Counted from the first letter of the stretch, positions 16,835-27,301 are shown. The stretch is 64,000 nucleotides of DNA from Nocardia sp. BMG111209 (GCF_000381925.1 NZ_KB907307.1:4030001-4094000), one strand, 5' to 3'. Numbers and translations: made by a program. Notes: a model not told the origin generated them from the sequence alone.

Positions 16835-16875
16835 AGTATGCGTTCCGTAGGCTCACAGCCTACGAAACGCATAGT
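16835..16875. promoter_or_regulatory. Second 41-bp palindrome beyond the toxin gene
   Basis: Arms of 19 bp (left arm AGTATGCGTTCCGTAGGCT) around CAC, with two arm mismatches. It matches the palindrome at 15254-15294 at 33 of 41 positions. Two of the differing positions in the left arm (5 and 7) are matched by complementary changes in the right arm (37 and 35), so the dyad is retained. It lies 97 bp upstream of the rightward secreted-protein gene and directly abuts a leftward ATG that opens only a 24-codon frame. Confidence 0.75.
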
Positions 16876-16971
16876 GAAGAACACATCCCGGGGATCGGCG
16901 GCGCGGCGTGGGCGGTGGGGTCCGGCGCGCCTGCTGCGGGTCGTGTCTCCCGGACCGCAGAATCGCTGCTC

Positions 16972-17889
16972 GTGACGATCACCGTGGGACGCAGGTCCGT
17001 GCTCGCGATGCTGGCCGGGGCGCCGGTGTGGGTGGCGGGCCGGGCGGGGGCGCAGGCGCCGGAAGGTGGTGGTGCGCAGCAGGTTCCGTCGCGGTACACG
17101 ATGACGGCGTTCCGGGCCGACGACGACACCATGCTCGCGGTGTACGAGTCGGTGGACGGGACCTGGTTCACGCCGGTGGCGGAACATGCGTATACGCCGT
17201 CGGCGGGGGTGGTTCGCGATCCGAGCGTGTTGCGGCACACGGACGGGTGGTACTACCTCACCTATACGATGGCCGGCGACGCCACCTCGATCGGTATGGC
17301 GCGCAGCCGGAATCGGATCCGGTGGACGGAGTTGGCGCCGGTGCCCATGCTGGTGCCCGGTCGGCTGGAGGGGGCCTGGGCGCCGGAGTGGTATGTCGAT
17401 GCGGCGGGGCGGGTCGGGATCGTCGTCTCGCTGACCTGGGGGCACGGGTTCACGCCGCATCTGCTGGTGGCGTTGGGGGCGGGACTCGATGTGTGGTCGC
17501 CGCCGGTGCCGCTGCTGGGGGTGGGGCCGTGTGGGGCCGGATCGCTGGGCTATATCGATACGGAGCTGGTGCGGTTCGGCGGGCAGGTGTACGCGTTCGT
17601 GAAGAACGAGGACACGAAGCTGGTCGAGCTGGCCGTGGCGGACCATCCGATCGGGCCGTATTGCTTTGTGGCGAAAGGGGATTGGGCCGGGTGGGGCGGG
17701 CCTCGGGAGGGGCAGTCGGTGGTGGTGCTGCCCGATGGGGGGCAGCGGATCTATCTCGATGCCTATACCGAGGGGCGTTATCTCTACAGCGACAGTTACG
17801 ACGGGTTCCGGACGTGGTCGGCGCCGGCCGAGCTTCCCGGGCTCTCCGGGGTCATCCGGCACTGTACGGTGCTTGCCGAATTCGATTGA
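16972..17889 (+). CDS. Exported GH43-like beta-propeller protein
   Basis: About 305 residues from the GTG at 16972. The N-terminus shows a twin-arginine signal: VGRRSVLAMLAGAPVWVAG followed by a GAQA cleavage-like site. The mature part resembles five-bladed beta-propeller glycoside hydrolases of the GH43/GH32/GH62 type. RDPSVLRHTDGWYYLTYTM is the typical blade motif, including the Asp of the RDPSV element that acts as base in GH43. Other repeats are LEGAWAPEWYVDAAGRVGI, SLGYIDTELVRFGG and RIYLDAYTEGRYLYS. The catalytic acid is not identifiable with confidence, so substrate and even activity are open. No ribosome site is evident. The gene follows the second AbiE palindrome, which might influence it. 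Confidence 0.8.
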   Translation: MTITVGRRSVLAMLAGAPVWVAGRAGAQAPEGGGAQQVPSRYTMTAFRADDDTMLAVYESVDGTWFTPVAEHAYTPSAGVVRDPSVLRHTDGWYYLTYTMAGDATSIGMARSRNRIRWTELAPVPMLVPGRLEGAWAPEWYVDAAGRVGIVVSLTWGHGFTPHLLVALGAGLDVWSPPVPLLGVGPCGAGSLGYIDTELVRFGGQVYAFVKNEDTKLVELAVADHPIGPYCFVAKGDWAGWGGPREGQSVVVLPDGGQRIYLDAYTEGRYLYSDSYDGFRTWSAPAELPGLSGVIRHCTVLAEFD

Positions 17890-17930
17890 GCTGCCAGGCA
17901 TTGTGGCGAATCGGTCCGATGCAGCGAACG

Positions 17931-17968
17931 CGCGGCGCGAGCCGGCTCGTCGGCCGGCTCGCGCCGCG
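17931..17968. terminator. Strong hairpin terminator
   Basis: A perfect 16-bp stem, CGCGGCGCGAGCCGGC and its complement around a 6-base loop, between the converging ends of the GH43-like gene and the SRPBCC gene. Confidence 0.8.
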
Positions 17969-18030
17969 CGGCGTTGCGGGGCCGGGCGAGAACGGATTTC
18001 GTCTCGCCGGCGGTCCGGTCACCCGATGGC

Positions 18031-18486
18031 TCAGGGGTGCTGGACGTCTCCGCGCCAGGCTCCGGTCTCGTGGGGCTGGTCCTCGATGTACTCCTTGAAG
18101 CGGCGCAGGTCGCCCTTGACCCGGTGGCCGAGCATGCCGAGCTTGTCGCCGACGTTCTCGGTGAAGCCCTCGGGGTCGATATCCATCTGGGTGATCACCC
18201 GCGTGGTGTTGTCGTCGATGCGGTGGAAGGTCACCACGCCGGCGTGCTTGGGGCCGTTGTCGGAATGCCAGGCGACCCGTTCATCGGGGTGCTGTTCGGT
18301 GATGGTGGCGTCGAACTCACGTTCGATCGGGCCGATCTTCACCGTCCAGTGCGTATGGGTGGGGTCCAGTTGGTCGATACGCTCGACACCCTCCATGAAC
18401 GCGGGAAAGGATTCGAACTGGGTCCACTGGTTGTAGGCGGTACGCAGCGGGACCTTCACCTCGGTCGAGGCGGTGATGGTGCTCAT
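18031..18486 (-). CDS. SRPBCC (polyketide cyclase/START-like) protein
   Basis: A 151-residue helix-grip protein. The N-terminus (STITASTEVKVPLRTAYNQW) and FPAFMEGVERIDQLD are characteristic of the COQ10/polyketide cyclase 2 branch. The family strand pattern DERVAWHSDN..HAGVVTFHRIDDNTTRV and the helical end GMLGHRVKGDLRRFKEYIE are present. Such proteins bind hydrophobic ligands in a cavity; no ligand can be named. ATG at 18486 with AGGAGG about eight bases upstream. It stands 79 bp downstream of car on the same strand and could be read through from it, though no functional link is evident. Confidence 0.88.
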   Translation of the reverse strand: MSTITASTEVKVPLRTAYNQWTQFESFPAFMEGVERIDQLDPTHTHWTVKIGPIEREFDATITEQHPDERVAWHSDNGPKHAGVVTFHRIDDNTTRVITQMDIDPEGFTENVGDKLGMLGHRVKGDLRRFKEYIEDQPHETGAWRGDVQHP

Positions 18487-18565
18487 GATGTGACCTCCTT
18501 GCTCCGGTCGGGTTCCACTCCGGCGACTACCCGCCACGATGCGGGGGAAACAGTGGGTCGTCGCG

Positions 18566-21500
18566 TCACAGCAGTTTCAGTAGGTGCAGGTCGGTGACGT
18601 ATTTGTGGATCAGGGCGGGGGTGAGGTGGGGGATGTCGCCGCCGGGGCCGAGGTTGGCGTGCCGGACGGCGTCGCGGAACAGGTCCGCGGGGAGGATCGC
18701 GCCGCGGGTCGGCGGGGCGGGGGTGCGGTAGGCCTGGAGCAGGGGTAGCACCGACTGCTGGCGTTGCTGCTGGGGCAGGCCCAGCAGGGCGGTCTCGAAG
18801 CGGGCGAACCACTCGTCGTAGTGCTCGAAACGGCGGATCGGGTGGCCCTCGTCGATGAGCCAGTCGACGAACTGGTCCAGGGAGATACCGTCGTCGTGCG
18901 GGTTGAGAACGTCGTAGGTGTGGTAGCCGGCGGTGGATCCGGCGCCGAGGGCGGTGATCGACTCGGCGGTGAAGTCGGCGGGCAGGCCGTCGTAGTGGGC
19001 CCGCTGCCGGTGGCCCGCGGAATCGGTGCGGTAGAACGACTTCGGGGCCAGGCCGGTCGCGAGGATGCTCAGCAGCAGGCGGGTGAACATGTCGGCCACG
19101 TTCAGCTGTCCGGCGTAGTAGCTGTGCGCCAGGATCATATCGGAGCGGAACACCGAGATCGGCAGGCCGAAGCGGTCGTTCGCCTCACGCAGCAGTACCT
19201 CGCCGGCCCATTTGCTGTTGCCGTAGCCGTTGGCGTACGAATCGTCCAGTACCCGTTCGGGACTCATCTGCCGGATGTCGCCGTCCTCGGTGAACGCGCC
19301 CGGGGCGATCTGCGCGGCCACCGCGACCGACGACAGATAGGTGACGGGCTTGCGGCGGGTGGTCAGCGCCAGGCGCAGGATCTCCGCGGTACCGGCCACA
19401 TTGGGGCCGAACAGCTGGTCGTAGGGCAGGACGTGGTTCACCAGGGCGGCGGGATGCACGATCATATCGACGATCTCGGCCAGTCTTCGCCAATCCGGCT
19501 GGGAGAGGCCGAGATTCGGCTCACCGATATCGCCGGCCAGGACCTGCAGCCGGCGTTGCGCCAGATCCCGGTAGTGCCGTTGCAGGCCGAGGTCGCCGGT
19601 GTCGAAGGCCGCGTCCAGGCGGGCCCGCGCGGCCGCCGCGTCCTTGCCGCGGACCAGGCAGATCAGCGATCCGTCGCGGGCGTCCAGCCGTTCCAGCCAC
19701 TGCAGGCACAGGAATCGGCCGAGGTAACCGTTGGCGCCGGTGAGCAGGACCGTCCGCGGCGGACCCGCGGCCGGGGTCGCGGTCGCGGCGGCCGCCAGCG
19801 TGGTCTCGTCGAGGAATTTCGCCAGGGTGAGGTCCGCGGCGCGGATCCGGTCGCCGTCGCCGTGCACGCCGCGCGCGGTGGGACGCACGCCGCGGGTCGC
19901 GCGCTCGTTCTCGATGTACTTCGCCAGTTGCGCGAGATCCACTGCGGGACCGACGATCACGCCGACCGGCACCTCGACGTCGAACATCTCGCGCAGCAGA
20001 TTCGACAGCGACAGCGCCGACAGCGAATCGCCGCCGAGATCACCGAAGTGCGAATCCGGCGCGACCTCGGCGTCACCCGTGCCGAGCAGGGCGCGCACGG
20101 CCCGCATCACGGTCTCCAGGGTGGGCCGATCGCCGGCGCCGGCGCGCAGCGTGGACAGTTCGTCGATCTGCTGCTGCTCCAGTTGCCGGTACAGCTCCTC
20201 GAGTTGCGCGCCGTACCGCTCCTTCATCCTGGGGCGCAACAGCTTTCCGACGCCGGACAGCAGTCCCTCGGTCCGGGTGAACGGCTCGGTCGCGATGATC
20301 AGGTCGCGCGGGATCTCGTAGGAGGCCAGGCCCGCGTTCTGCGCGATCCGTTGCAGCGAATCGCTGAGCACAGCCTTCAGATCGTCCGGATGTGCTTCGC
20401 GCGCTTCGTCGGTGGGCACCACCACCGCCAGCACATAGGACCGTTCGCTGGATCCGTACACGAAGATCTGCCGGACCAGTGAGCTGGTCGCGTAGACCGC
20501 CTCCAGCTGCGATACCGCCACGAACTCGCCCTGTGACAGTTTCAGCACGTTGTTGCGCCGATCCACGTAGACCAGTTCGTCCGGTCCGAGCTCGGCCATG
20601 ATGTCGCCGGTGCGATAGAAACCGTTCTCGTCGAACATCTCCGCGGACAGTTCCGGCCGCTTGTAGTACCCGGGGAACATCGTCATGGTCTTGACGAGCA
20701 GTTCGCCGCGGGGATGCGGCTGATCGGTGGTGTAGTAGCCCAGTTCGGGGACGTCGGCCAGTTTGTAGTCCAGCACCTCGGGACGTCGAATCCGGTTGTC
20801 CCGCAGCACTCCACCGGCCTCGGTGGAACCGTAGCCGTCGTGCAGCGGCTGTTCGAACACCGACTCGATGAAGGTCCGCATCTCCGCCGACAGCGGCGCG
20901 GTGCCGCTGCCGACCGACAGCACCCGGCCGCCGAACTGCCGCTCGCGCAGGTCGGTTCGCACCGCGCGCTCGGCCGCCACGCGGTCCTCCCCCGCGGCGA
21001 CGCGATGCTCCACCGCGCTGGTGAACTCCTGGAACACCAGATCGCAGACGCGAGGCACGAAGAACAGCGAGGTGGGCCGGACGAGGGAGAAATCGTCGAG
21101 GAGTGTGGACATGTTGCTGGCGGCGGCGAAATACGAAGTGCCGCCGGTCATCAGCGCCGAGGTCAGTTGCAGGCGACCGGCGAGATGGCTCAGCGGCATA
21201 TAGCTCAGCCCGAGGGTGGGCAGCTTCGACACCGTGCCGGTGTCGTATCGCGCCCGCCACAGCGCGGACACCATGCGCTCGGTGTACATCGCCCCCTTCG
21301 GGGTTCCGGTACTGCCGGAGGTGTAGATGAGCATGGTGAGCGGATTCTCGCTTGCCGGCGGGATGTACAGCGGCACCGCGGGCAGGCTGTGGCCGCGGTC
21401 GAGCAGTGCGGTCAGGGCGCACACCCGGACCGGGCTGCCGGCGGCGACCAGCCGGTGCCGCGCGGCCTCCATCGTGGCCCGGTGGCCGTCGTCCTCCGGG

Positions 21501-22069
21501 TGGTAGTCGAACACCAGCAGCTGTTCCGGGGCGTAGCCGATCAGGATCGCCTCCACCGCGTCGCGGAGGAATTCCACCCCGGAGGCGAGTACGCGCGGCG
21601 TGGTCTCGGCGAGGATCGCCGCCCACTGCCCGGGTGGCGAGCTGAACTGCAACGGCACCGACACCATGCCCTGCCGCGCACACGCCAGATCGATGACGAC
21701 GTATTCGGCGCTGGTGAATCCGAGGATGGCGACGAAATCCCCGGCCCGCACCGGATGTCGTTCGTCGCGATGCCAGGCGGCGGCCAATGCGCCTGCGCCC
21801 GACCACATCTCGCGATAGGTGACGGTGTCGAAGACCGGCAGCAGCCGGCGCACCCGCCGCCCCGACTCGTCGGTACCGAGTTCGGCCGACCGCGTGCCGA
21901 GGGCAGGCCGATCGGAATATCCGGTGGCGAGGATGTCGAGGATCTGCGACAACCGCATACTCGGCCGCATGACCGCGTCGGTGACCTCGTCCGACGGCAG
22001 CGCTGCGCGGACCTGCGGGTCGGTGAGAATGTCATCGATGCGACGCTCGGCGTCCCATGTGTTCGCCAT
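18566..22069 (-). CDS. car: Carboxylic acid reductase (ATP/NADPH-dependent)
   Basis: A 1167-residue three-domain enzyme reducing carboxylic acids to aldehydes with ATP and NADPH. The adenylation domain (about 1-640) carries [17 protein letters not shown] and [11 protein letters not shown]. The thiolation domain (about 650-725) carries [16 protein letters not shown], whose Ser takes the phosphopantetheine arm. The reductase domain (about 770-1167) carries the Rossmann motif [14 protein letters not shown] and the [13 protein letters not shown] catalytic Tyr/Lys. Length and sequence parallel Nocardia iowensis Car (1174). AGGAGG sits six bases before the ATG at 22069. A PPTase must activate it and is not encoded nearby. 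The natural substrate in the cell is uncertain (aromatic or fatty acids). It diverges from a ChoD-like oxidase gene across about 270 bp. Confidence 0.97.
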   Translation of the reverse strand: MANTWDAERRIDDILTDPQVRAALPSDEVTDAVMRPSMRLSQILDILATGYSDRPALGTRSAELGTDESGRRVRRLLPVFDTVTYREMWSGAGALAAAWHRDERHPVRAGDFVAILGFTSAEYVVIDLACARQGMVSVPLQFSSPPGQWAAILAETTPRVLASGVEFLRDAVEAILIGYAPEQLLVFDYHPEDDGHRATMEAARHRLVAAGSPVRVCALTALLDRGHSLPAVPLYIPPASENPLTMLIYTSGSTGTPKGAMYTERMVSALWRARYDTGTVSKLPTLGLSYMPLSHLAGRLQLTSALMTGGTSYFAAASNMSTLLDDFSLVRPTSLFFVPRVCDLVFQEFTSAVEHRVAAGEDRVAAERAVRTDLRERQFGGRVLSVGSGTAPLSAEMRTFIESVFEQPLHDGYGSTEAGGVLRDNRIRRPEVLDYKLADVPELGYYTTDQPHPRGELLVKTMTMFPGYYKRPELSAEMFDENGFYRTGDIMAELGPDELVYVDRRNNVLKLSQGEFVAVSQLEAVYATSSLVRQIFVYGSSERSYVLAVVVPTDEAREAHPDDLKAVLSDSLQRIAQNAGLASYEIPRDLIIATEPFTRTEGLLSGVGKLLRPRMKERYGAQLEELYRQLEQQQIDELSTLRAGAGDRPTLETVMRAVRALLGTGDAEVAPDSHFGDLGGDSLSALSLSNLLREMFDVEVPVGVIVGPAVDLAQLAKYIENERATRGVRPTARGVHGDGDRIRAADLTLAKFLDETTLAAAATATPAAGPPRTVLLTGANGYLGRFLCLQWLERLDARDGSLICLVRGKDAAAARARLDAAFDTGDLGLQRHYRDLAQRRLQVLAGDIGEPNLGLSQPDWRRLAEIVDMIVHPAALVNHVLPYDQLFGPNVAGTAEILRLALTTRRKPVTYLSSVAVAAQIAPGAFTEDGDIRQMSPERVLDDSYANGYGNSKWAGEVLLREANDRFGLPISVFRSDMILAHSYYAGQLNVADMFTRLLLSILATGLAPKSFYRTDSAGHRQRAHYDGLPADFTAESITALGAGSTAGYHTYDVLNPHDDGISLDQFVDWLIDEGHPIRRFEHYDEWFARFETALLGLPQQQRQQSVLPLLQAYRTPAPPTRGAILPADLFRDAVRHANLGPGGDIPHLTPALIHKYVTDLHLLKLL

Positions 22070-22340
22070 GCCCGGCCTCCTGGAGGACTCATCCGGCGGA
22101 TTCGCGGTGGACGGCACTCACGGCGGTATACGCGTCCCGCCCGGGTGCATCCACCGCGGGCGCACCCATAGCAAATCAACAGCAAATACTAGATTACTGC
22201 CTCGGCGCGTCGCGCACACAATGTTGATCCGGTCTCCCGGCGCAGACCGCGGCGGGGCCGGTCATCAGCGCGGCCGCGGGCGATTGGTACCCGGCACAAA
22301 CAGTCGTGCGTAACCGGGAGTAACTGTTAACGTCGGAATC

Positions 22341-24083
22341 ATGACCGCGCAGCAGTACGACTTCGACGTCCTCGTCATCGGGTCCGGATTCGGCGGCAGC
22401 GTGACCGCGCTGCGACTGGTCGAGAAGGGTTACCGAGTCGGCGTACTGGAGGCCGGCCGCCGCTACCGGGACGCCGATTTCGCCGACACCAGCTGGAATC
22501 TGCGCCGCTATCTGTGGGCGCCGGCGCTGGGCTGCTTCGGGATCCAGCGCATCCACCGGCTGCGGGACTGCTTCATCCTGGCCGGCGCCGGGGTCGGCGG
22601 CGGATCGCTGAACTACGCGAACACGCTGTACAAGCCCGGTGCGGCCTTCTTCGGCGATCCGCAGTGGGCCGGGATCACCGATTGGGACGACGAACTCGGG
22701 CCCTATTACGACCAGGCCCGGCGGATGCTCGGCGTGGTGCCCAATCCGCATCTCACGCCCGCCGACGAGATCATCCGCAAGGTCGCCGACGATATGGGCC
22801 GCGGCGACACGTTCGTGCCGACCCCGGTCGGCGTGTACTTCGGCGAGCCCGGCAAGACCGCGGCCGATCCGTACTTCGGCGGCGTCGGCCCCGAGCGCAC
22901 CGGCTGCCTGGAGTGCGGCGAGTGCATGACCGGCTGCCGGCACGGCGCCAAGAACACGCTGGTGAAGAACTATCTGGGTCTCGCCGAACAGGCCGGAGCG
23001 CAGGTGTTCCCGATGACCACCGCGCGGACCCTGCGGCCGCAGGCGGACGGCAGCTGGCGGGTGGACACCGTCCGCACCGGCTCGCCGGTGCGCCGCCGCC
23101 GCACGATCACGGCCGAGCGCGTGGTGCTCGCGGCGGGCACCTGGGGTACCCAGCGGCTGCTGTTCCGGATGCGCGACCAGGGTCTGCTGCCCGCGCTGTC
23201 GGCCCGGCTGGGCGTGCTGACCAGGACGAACTCCGAGGCGATCCTCGGCGCCGGCCGCCCGGCGGTGGATCCCGGCCTGGATCTGACCCGGGGTGTGGCG
23301 ATCACCTCGTCGTTCCATCCGACCGCCGACACCCATATCGAGCCGGTCCGGTACGGCAAGGGTTCGAATGCGATGGGGCTGATGCAGACCTATCTGGTCG
23401 ACGGCGGCCACCGGGTGCCGCGCTGGGTGCGCATCCTGCCGATGATCGTCGGCCATCCGGTCCGGACCAGTAAGCTCCTGCGGACCCGGCAGTGGTCCGA
23501 ACGGACGATGATCCTGCTGGTCATGCAGAGCCTGGACAACTCGATCACCACCTTCACCAAGCGCGGAGTGCTCGGTCGGCGATTTACCAGCAAACAGGGC
23601 TACGGCGAACCGAATCCGACCTGGATTCCGGCCGGGCACGAGGTCACCCGCCGGGTCGCCGGCCGGATCGACGCGATCGCCGGGAGCACCTGGCCGGATC
23701 TGTTCGGCATCCCGCTCACCGCGCACTTCATCGGCGGCTGCACGATCGGCGCGGATCCCGCGCAGGGCGTGATCGACCCCTATCACCGGGTGCACGGATA
23801 TCCGACGCTGAGCGTGGTGGACGGTTCGGCCATCTCGGCCAACCTCGGCGTGAATCCGTCGCTGACCATCGCCGCGCAGGCCGAGCGGGCGGCGGCGCTG
23901 TGGCCGAACCGGGGCGAGGCCGATCCGCGGCCGGCCGCCGGTGCGCCGTATCGGCGGATCTCGCCGGTCGCGCCGCGGCAGCCGGTGGTGCCCGATTCGG
24001 CGCCGGCCGCGCTGCGCCTGCCCATCGCCGAGATCCGCCACTCGGGTGTGCCGGAGTCGTCATCGGGACTTTCCTCGGCGTAG
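22341..24083 (+). CDS. choD: GMC-type FAD oxidoreductase, ChoD-like
   Basis: A 580-residue flavoprotein, the same size as mycobacterial ChoD (about 578). The FAD site is VLVIGSGFGGSVTALRL (residues 11-27). ILAGAGVGGGSLNYAN and the C-terminal FIGGCTIGADPAQGVIDPYH, with NLGVNPSLTIAAQAER, are GMC landmarks. A cysteine-rich CLECGECMTGC motif near residue 194 is typical of this subgroup; its purpose is unclear and may be structural or metal-binding. Family members are annotated as cholesterol oxidases, though steroid oxidation by ChoD has been questioned. The last about 55 residues are Pro-rich and poorly ordered. No other sterol catabolic genes are in the window, so the substrate is left open. 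Confidence 0.88.
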   Translation: MTAQQYDFDVLVIGSGFGGSVTALRLVEKGYRVGVLEAGRRYRDADFADTSWNLRRYLWAPALGCFGIQRIHRLRDCFILAGAGVGGGSLNYANTLYKPGAAFFGDPQWAGITDWDDELGPYYDQARRMLGVVPNPHLTPADEIIRKVADDMGRGDTFVPTPVGVYFGEPGKTAADPYFGGVGPERTGCLECGECMTGCRHGAKNTLVKNYLGLAEQAGAQVFPMTTARTLRPQADGSWRVDTVRTGSPVRRRRTITAERVVLAAGTWGTQRLLFRMRDQGLLPALSARLGVLTRTNSEAILGAGRPAVDPGLDLTRGVAITSSFHPTADTHIEPVRYGKGSNAMGLMQTYLVDGGHRVPRWVRILPMIVGHPVRTSKLLRTRQWSERTMILLVMQSLDNSITTFTKRGVLGRRFTSKQGYGEPNPTWIPAGHEVTRRVAGRIDAIAGSTWPDLFGIPLTAHFIGGCTIGADPAQGVIDPYHRVHGYPTLSVVDGSAISANLGVNPSLTIAAQAERAAALWPNRGEADPRPAAGAPYRRISPVAPRQPVVPDSAPAALRLPIAEIRHSGVPESSSGLSSA

Positions 24084-24237
24084 GCCCAGGCGAACACCAC
24101 CTTGCCGATGGTGCCCGCGCGAGACGCAAATATCCCGCGCCGGAAGCCGATCGGACACGTCCAGAGCCCGGGACGTTCAGACGCCGGCCCTAGCGTTGCC
24201 AGGACGAATCCAGAGACACTGGGCGGAGGTCTCTTCC

Positions 24238-25641
24238 ATGGGCACTCGTCTGCGGACGGCGTGGTTGGCGAATGTGGCGGTGGGTGCGGCGGCGGTGACC
24301 GTGCGCACCCCGTTCCGGACGCCGGCGGCGTTCCACGCGCATACGGCGGAACCTGTTCGGGCACAACGGCAATCGCTGATCGCCTCGGATCTCGAGGTGG
24401 TGACGGTGACGGACCGGTCGGCGGTGCTGACCTGGACCACCCGCGCCCGCGACGGCTCCGGGCGGCCGCGGCCGGTACCGGCGGACACCGAGGTGCGGAT
24501 CGCGCCGGCCGACGGTCGGCTCCCGGCCCGCCCGTATCTCCTCGACACCGCGCGCACCCCGTTCCACTACGCGGAGATCCACGGGCTCGAGCCCGGCCGG
24601 TCGTACCGGTTCGAGGCGTATTCGGACGGTCGCCGCGCGTTCCCGGCCCGCACGCTGGTGACCCGCGCGCCCGGCACGCCCGAGTCCACCGGCGTGTTCA
24701 CCACCCTCACCCCGCCGCCGGGTGTGTTGCTGCGCACGGTGGTGCTGGCCAACGACGTGCACTACGGCGAGCGGACCAGCGGCTTGCTGGTCGCCGGATT
24801 TCCGAGCGGTTTCCGCGACGAGTTCGCCGAACATCCCGAGCTGATGCTCGAGGCGGTCCTCGACGATGTGCACCGGCCCGACCGCGGCGCCGACCATCTG
24901 ATCCTGGCCGGCGACCTCACCGACAGCGGGACCGCGGAGCAGTCGCGCACGGTGCGGGACCGGCTGGATCGCTGGGGCCGGGCCGGCGACGACTGGCTGG
25001 TCTGCCGCGGCAACCACGACGCGCCGATCGCACCGGACAACGATCCGTGGGGCGCGTCCTTCCACGCGCGCCAGCAGCTGATCACGCACGAGGCGGGCGG
25101 GCTGCGGCTGATCGGGCTCGACACCACGCGGCTGCGCGGGTCCGGCGGGACGATCGTCGCCCCCCAGCTGGACCGGCTGCGGGAGGTGCTCGCCGCCGAT
25201 CCGGACCGGCCCACGCTGATGTTCGGGCATCATCCGGTGACCCTGTCGGCCGCGGTGAGCAATCCGGGCGGGCCCGGTTTCGTCCTGGACCGCGCCACCG
25301 CCGCCGGGCTGCACGAGCTGTACCGGCATTCGCCGGGGGTGTTCCTGCACCACAGCGGGCACACTCACCGCAACCGGCGCGGCCGGCCCGATATCGGGAT
25401 CGAGGTGGAGTTCACCGAGGGCGCCGCGGTGAAGGAGTATCCGGGCGGCTACCTGCTGGTCCGGCTGTACACCGGTGGTTACATGGTCAACTTCTACAAG
25501 ACCCGCACCGAGGCCGCGCGGCGCTGGAGCACCCGCACCCGCCGCCAGTATCTCGGCCTGCATCCGGACCACTCGCTGGGCAGTTTCACCGATCGCAATC
25601 ACGTGGTGTTGCGCGATCTCTCCGGGGTCACACCGATCTGA
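24238..25641 (+). CDS. Metallophosphoesterase with N-terminal Ig/fibronectin-like domain
   Basis: A 467-residue calcineurin-like phosphoesterase. The N-terminal stretch (about 1-35) is weakly signal-like. Residues about 45-155 form a fibronectin-III-like module with AVLTWTTRARDG and YAEIHGLEPGRSYRFEA. The catalytic domain follows with all five metal-site blocks: NDVHYGE, LAGDLTDSG, CRGNHDAP, MFGHHPVT and HSGHTHRNR. This is the domain order of purple-acid-phosphatase-like and Icc-like enzymes that cleave phosphomonoesters or cyclic nucleotides. The ATG at 24238 has GGAGG nine bases upstream. It is read in the same direction as choD, 154 bp later. Extracellular location is possible but the signal peptide is not clear. 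Confidence 0.9.
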   Translation: MGTRLRTAWLANVAVGAAAVTVRTPFRTPAAFHAHTAEPVRAQRQSLIASDLEVVTVTDRSAVLTWTTRARDGSGRPRPVPADTEVRIAPADGRLPARPYLLDTARTPFHYAEIHGLEPGRSYRFEAYSDGRRAFPARTLVTRAPGTPESTGVFTTLTPPPGVLLRTVVLANDVHYGERTSGLLVAGFPSGFRDEFAEHPELMLEAVLDDVHRPDRGADHLILAGDLTDSGTAEQSRTVRDRLDRWGRAGDDWLVCRGNHDAPIAPDNDPWGASFHARQQLITHEAGGLRLIGLDTTRLRGSGGTIVAPQLDRLREVLAADPDRPTLMFGHHPVTLSAAVSNPGGPGFVLDRATAAGLHELYRHSPGVFLHHSGHTHRNRRGRPDIGIEVEFTEGAAVKEYPGGYLLVRLYTGGYMVNFYKTRTEAARRWSTRTRRQYLGLHPDHSLGSFTDRNHVVLRDLSGVTPI

Positions 25642-25890
25642 GCCGGGCACGCTCCGCGAATGGCTTTGCCGCACATCCGCGCTCGCATCGGTCCCGCCGG
25701 GTAAGCGGGGGCATCTCGGAACACCAAGCGCCCGTAAAATTTCCCAAGGGATTGTTAGAAACGATTCCGAAGCGGGCCGCGGATCCCGCGGTGAAACGCA
25801 CACTTTCGCCGCGGCGCCGGTCCGCGACCGGCGGCGTGCCCGGTGGCGATTCCGGCGCCACCGGAATCGTCTCGCCCGGTTAGGACCGAT

Positions 25891-27159
25891 ATGTCGCAAC
25901 CACCCCGCGCCCGGCTCACCACCGATCAGCGCAATGCCTTCCTCGCGGCCCAATTGGGCTGGACGATGGACGCTTTCGACTTCTTCCTCGTGGTGCTGGT
26001 GTACGCCGACATCGCGAAGACCTTCCACATGAAGACGACCGAGGTCGCGTTCATCACGACGGCGACGCTGATCATGCGGCCGGTGGGAGCGCTGCTGTTC
26101 GGGTTGTGGGCCGACCGGATCGGCCGCCGGATCCCGCTGATGGTCGACGTCGCGTTCTATTCGGCCGTCGGATTCCTGTGCGCCTTCGCGCCGAACTTCA
26201 CGGTGCTGGTGATCCTGCGGCTGCTCTACGGCATCGGCATGGGCGGCGAATGGGGGCTCGGCGCCGCGCTGGCGATGGAGAAGATCCCCGCCGAACGCCG
26301 TGGCTTCTTCTCCGGCCTACTGCAGGAAGGGTATTCGTTCGGATATCTGCTGGCCTCGCTGGCCTCGCTGCTGGTGATCAACTGGTGGGGGCTGTCGTGG
26401 CGATGGCTGTTCGCGCTGTCGCTCGTGCCGGCGGTGGTGATCCTGATCATCCGGTCGCGGGTGAAGGAATCGGAGGTCTGGGAGTCCACGCAGGAGAAGC
26501 TGCGCAGTACGAAGACCTCGGTGCGGACCGTGCTGACCAACCCGATCGTGTTGCGCCGCTTCGTCTATCTGGTGCTGCTGATGACCGCGTTCAACTGGAT
26601 GAGCCACGGCACCCAGGACGTGTACCCGACCTTCCTGTCCGCGCACGTGCACGAGGGTGCCGGGCTGTCCACCACCACCGCGCGCTGGATCGCGGTGCTC
26701 TACAACGTCGGTGCGATCATCGGCGGCCTGGTGTTCGGCACGCTGTCGTCGAAGTACGGGCGCCGCAACACGATCGTGTTCTGCGCGGTGCTGGGCCTGC
26801 CCGTCGTGCCGCTGTTCGCCTATTCGACCACCGCCGGAATGCTGTGTCTCGGTTCGTTTCTCATGCAGCTGGCGGTACAGGGCGCCTGGGGTGTGATCCC
26901 CGCGCACCTCACCGAGATGTCGCCGGACGCCATCCGCGGGTTCTATCCGGGTGTCACCTATCAGCTGGGTAATCTGCTGGCCTCGCTGAATCTGCCGATC
27001 CAGGAACGACTGGCCGAACACCACGGATATCCGTTCGCGCTGGCGGTGACGATCATCCCGGTCTTCCTGACGGTGATCATCTTCACCACCCTCGGCAAGG
27101 AGGCCCGCGGAATCCGGTTCGGCACCGCCGAACCCACCCCGGAGACCACCCCGGCCTGA
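25891..27159 (+). CDS. MFS carboxylate:H+ symporter, JEN/SHS type
   Basis: A 422-residue, 12-helix major facilitator transporter. The loop 2-3 motif is [14 protein letters not shown], and helix 4 carries [15 protein letters not shown]. The seventh-helix motif [16 protein letters not shown] fits the signature N-x-x-S/T-H-x-S/T-Q-D-x-x-x-T that defines Jen-type lactate/pyruvate permeases and related sialate:H+ symporters. This suggests uptake of a short monocarboxylate. The cytoplasmic loop (about residues 195-225) is charged, with [15 protein letters not shown]. The ATG at 25891 follows TAGGACC. About 250 bp separate it from the metallophosphoesterase gene, and 142 bp from nos, so it may be a single-gene unit. 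Confidence 0.9.
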   Translation: MSQPPRARLTTDQRNAFLAAQLGWTMDAFDFFLVVLVYADIAKTFHMKTTEVAFITTATLIMRPVGALLFGLWADRIGRRIPLMVDVAFYSAVGFLCAFAPNFTVLVILRLLYGIGMGGEWGLGAALAMEKIPAERRGFFSGLLQEGYSFGYLLASLASLLVINWWGLSWRWLFALSLVPAVVILIIRSRVKESEVWESTQEKLRSTKTSVRTVLTNPIVLRRFVYLVLLMTAFNWMSHGTQDVYPTFLSAHVHEGAGLSTTTARWIAVLYNVGAIIGGLVFGTLSSKYGRRNTIVFCAVLGLPVVPLFAYSTTAGMLCLGSFLMQLAVQGAWGVIPAHLTEMSPDAIRGFYPGVTYQLGNLLASLNLPIQERLAEHHGYPFALAVTIIPVFLTVIIFTTLGKEARGIRFGTAEPTPETTPA

Positions 27160-27301
27160 GTCGAGTCACACTGTCGCAAATGCCGGATTCACGGGCGGCG
27201 GAAGCGAATATCGTTGCGAAACAGCTCACACGAGGCGGCTCGCGCTGGCACGATGACAAGCGCAGTTATCGCGTAGCACGTCGCATCGAACCGGAGTTGT
27301 C

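Noticed and set aside
22194..24041. Long minus-strand frame opposite the ChoD-like gene
   Set aside because: No recognisable motif; the plus-strand protein has complete GMC signatures.
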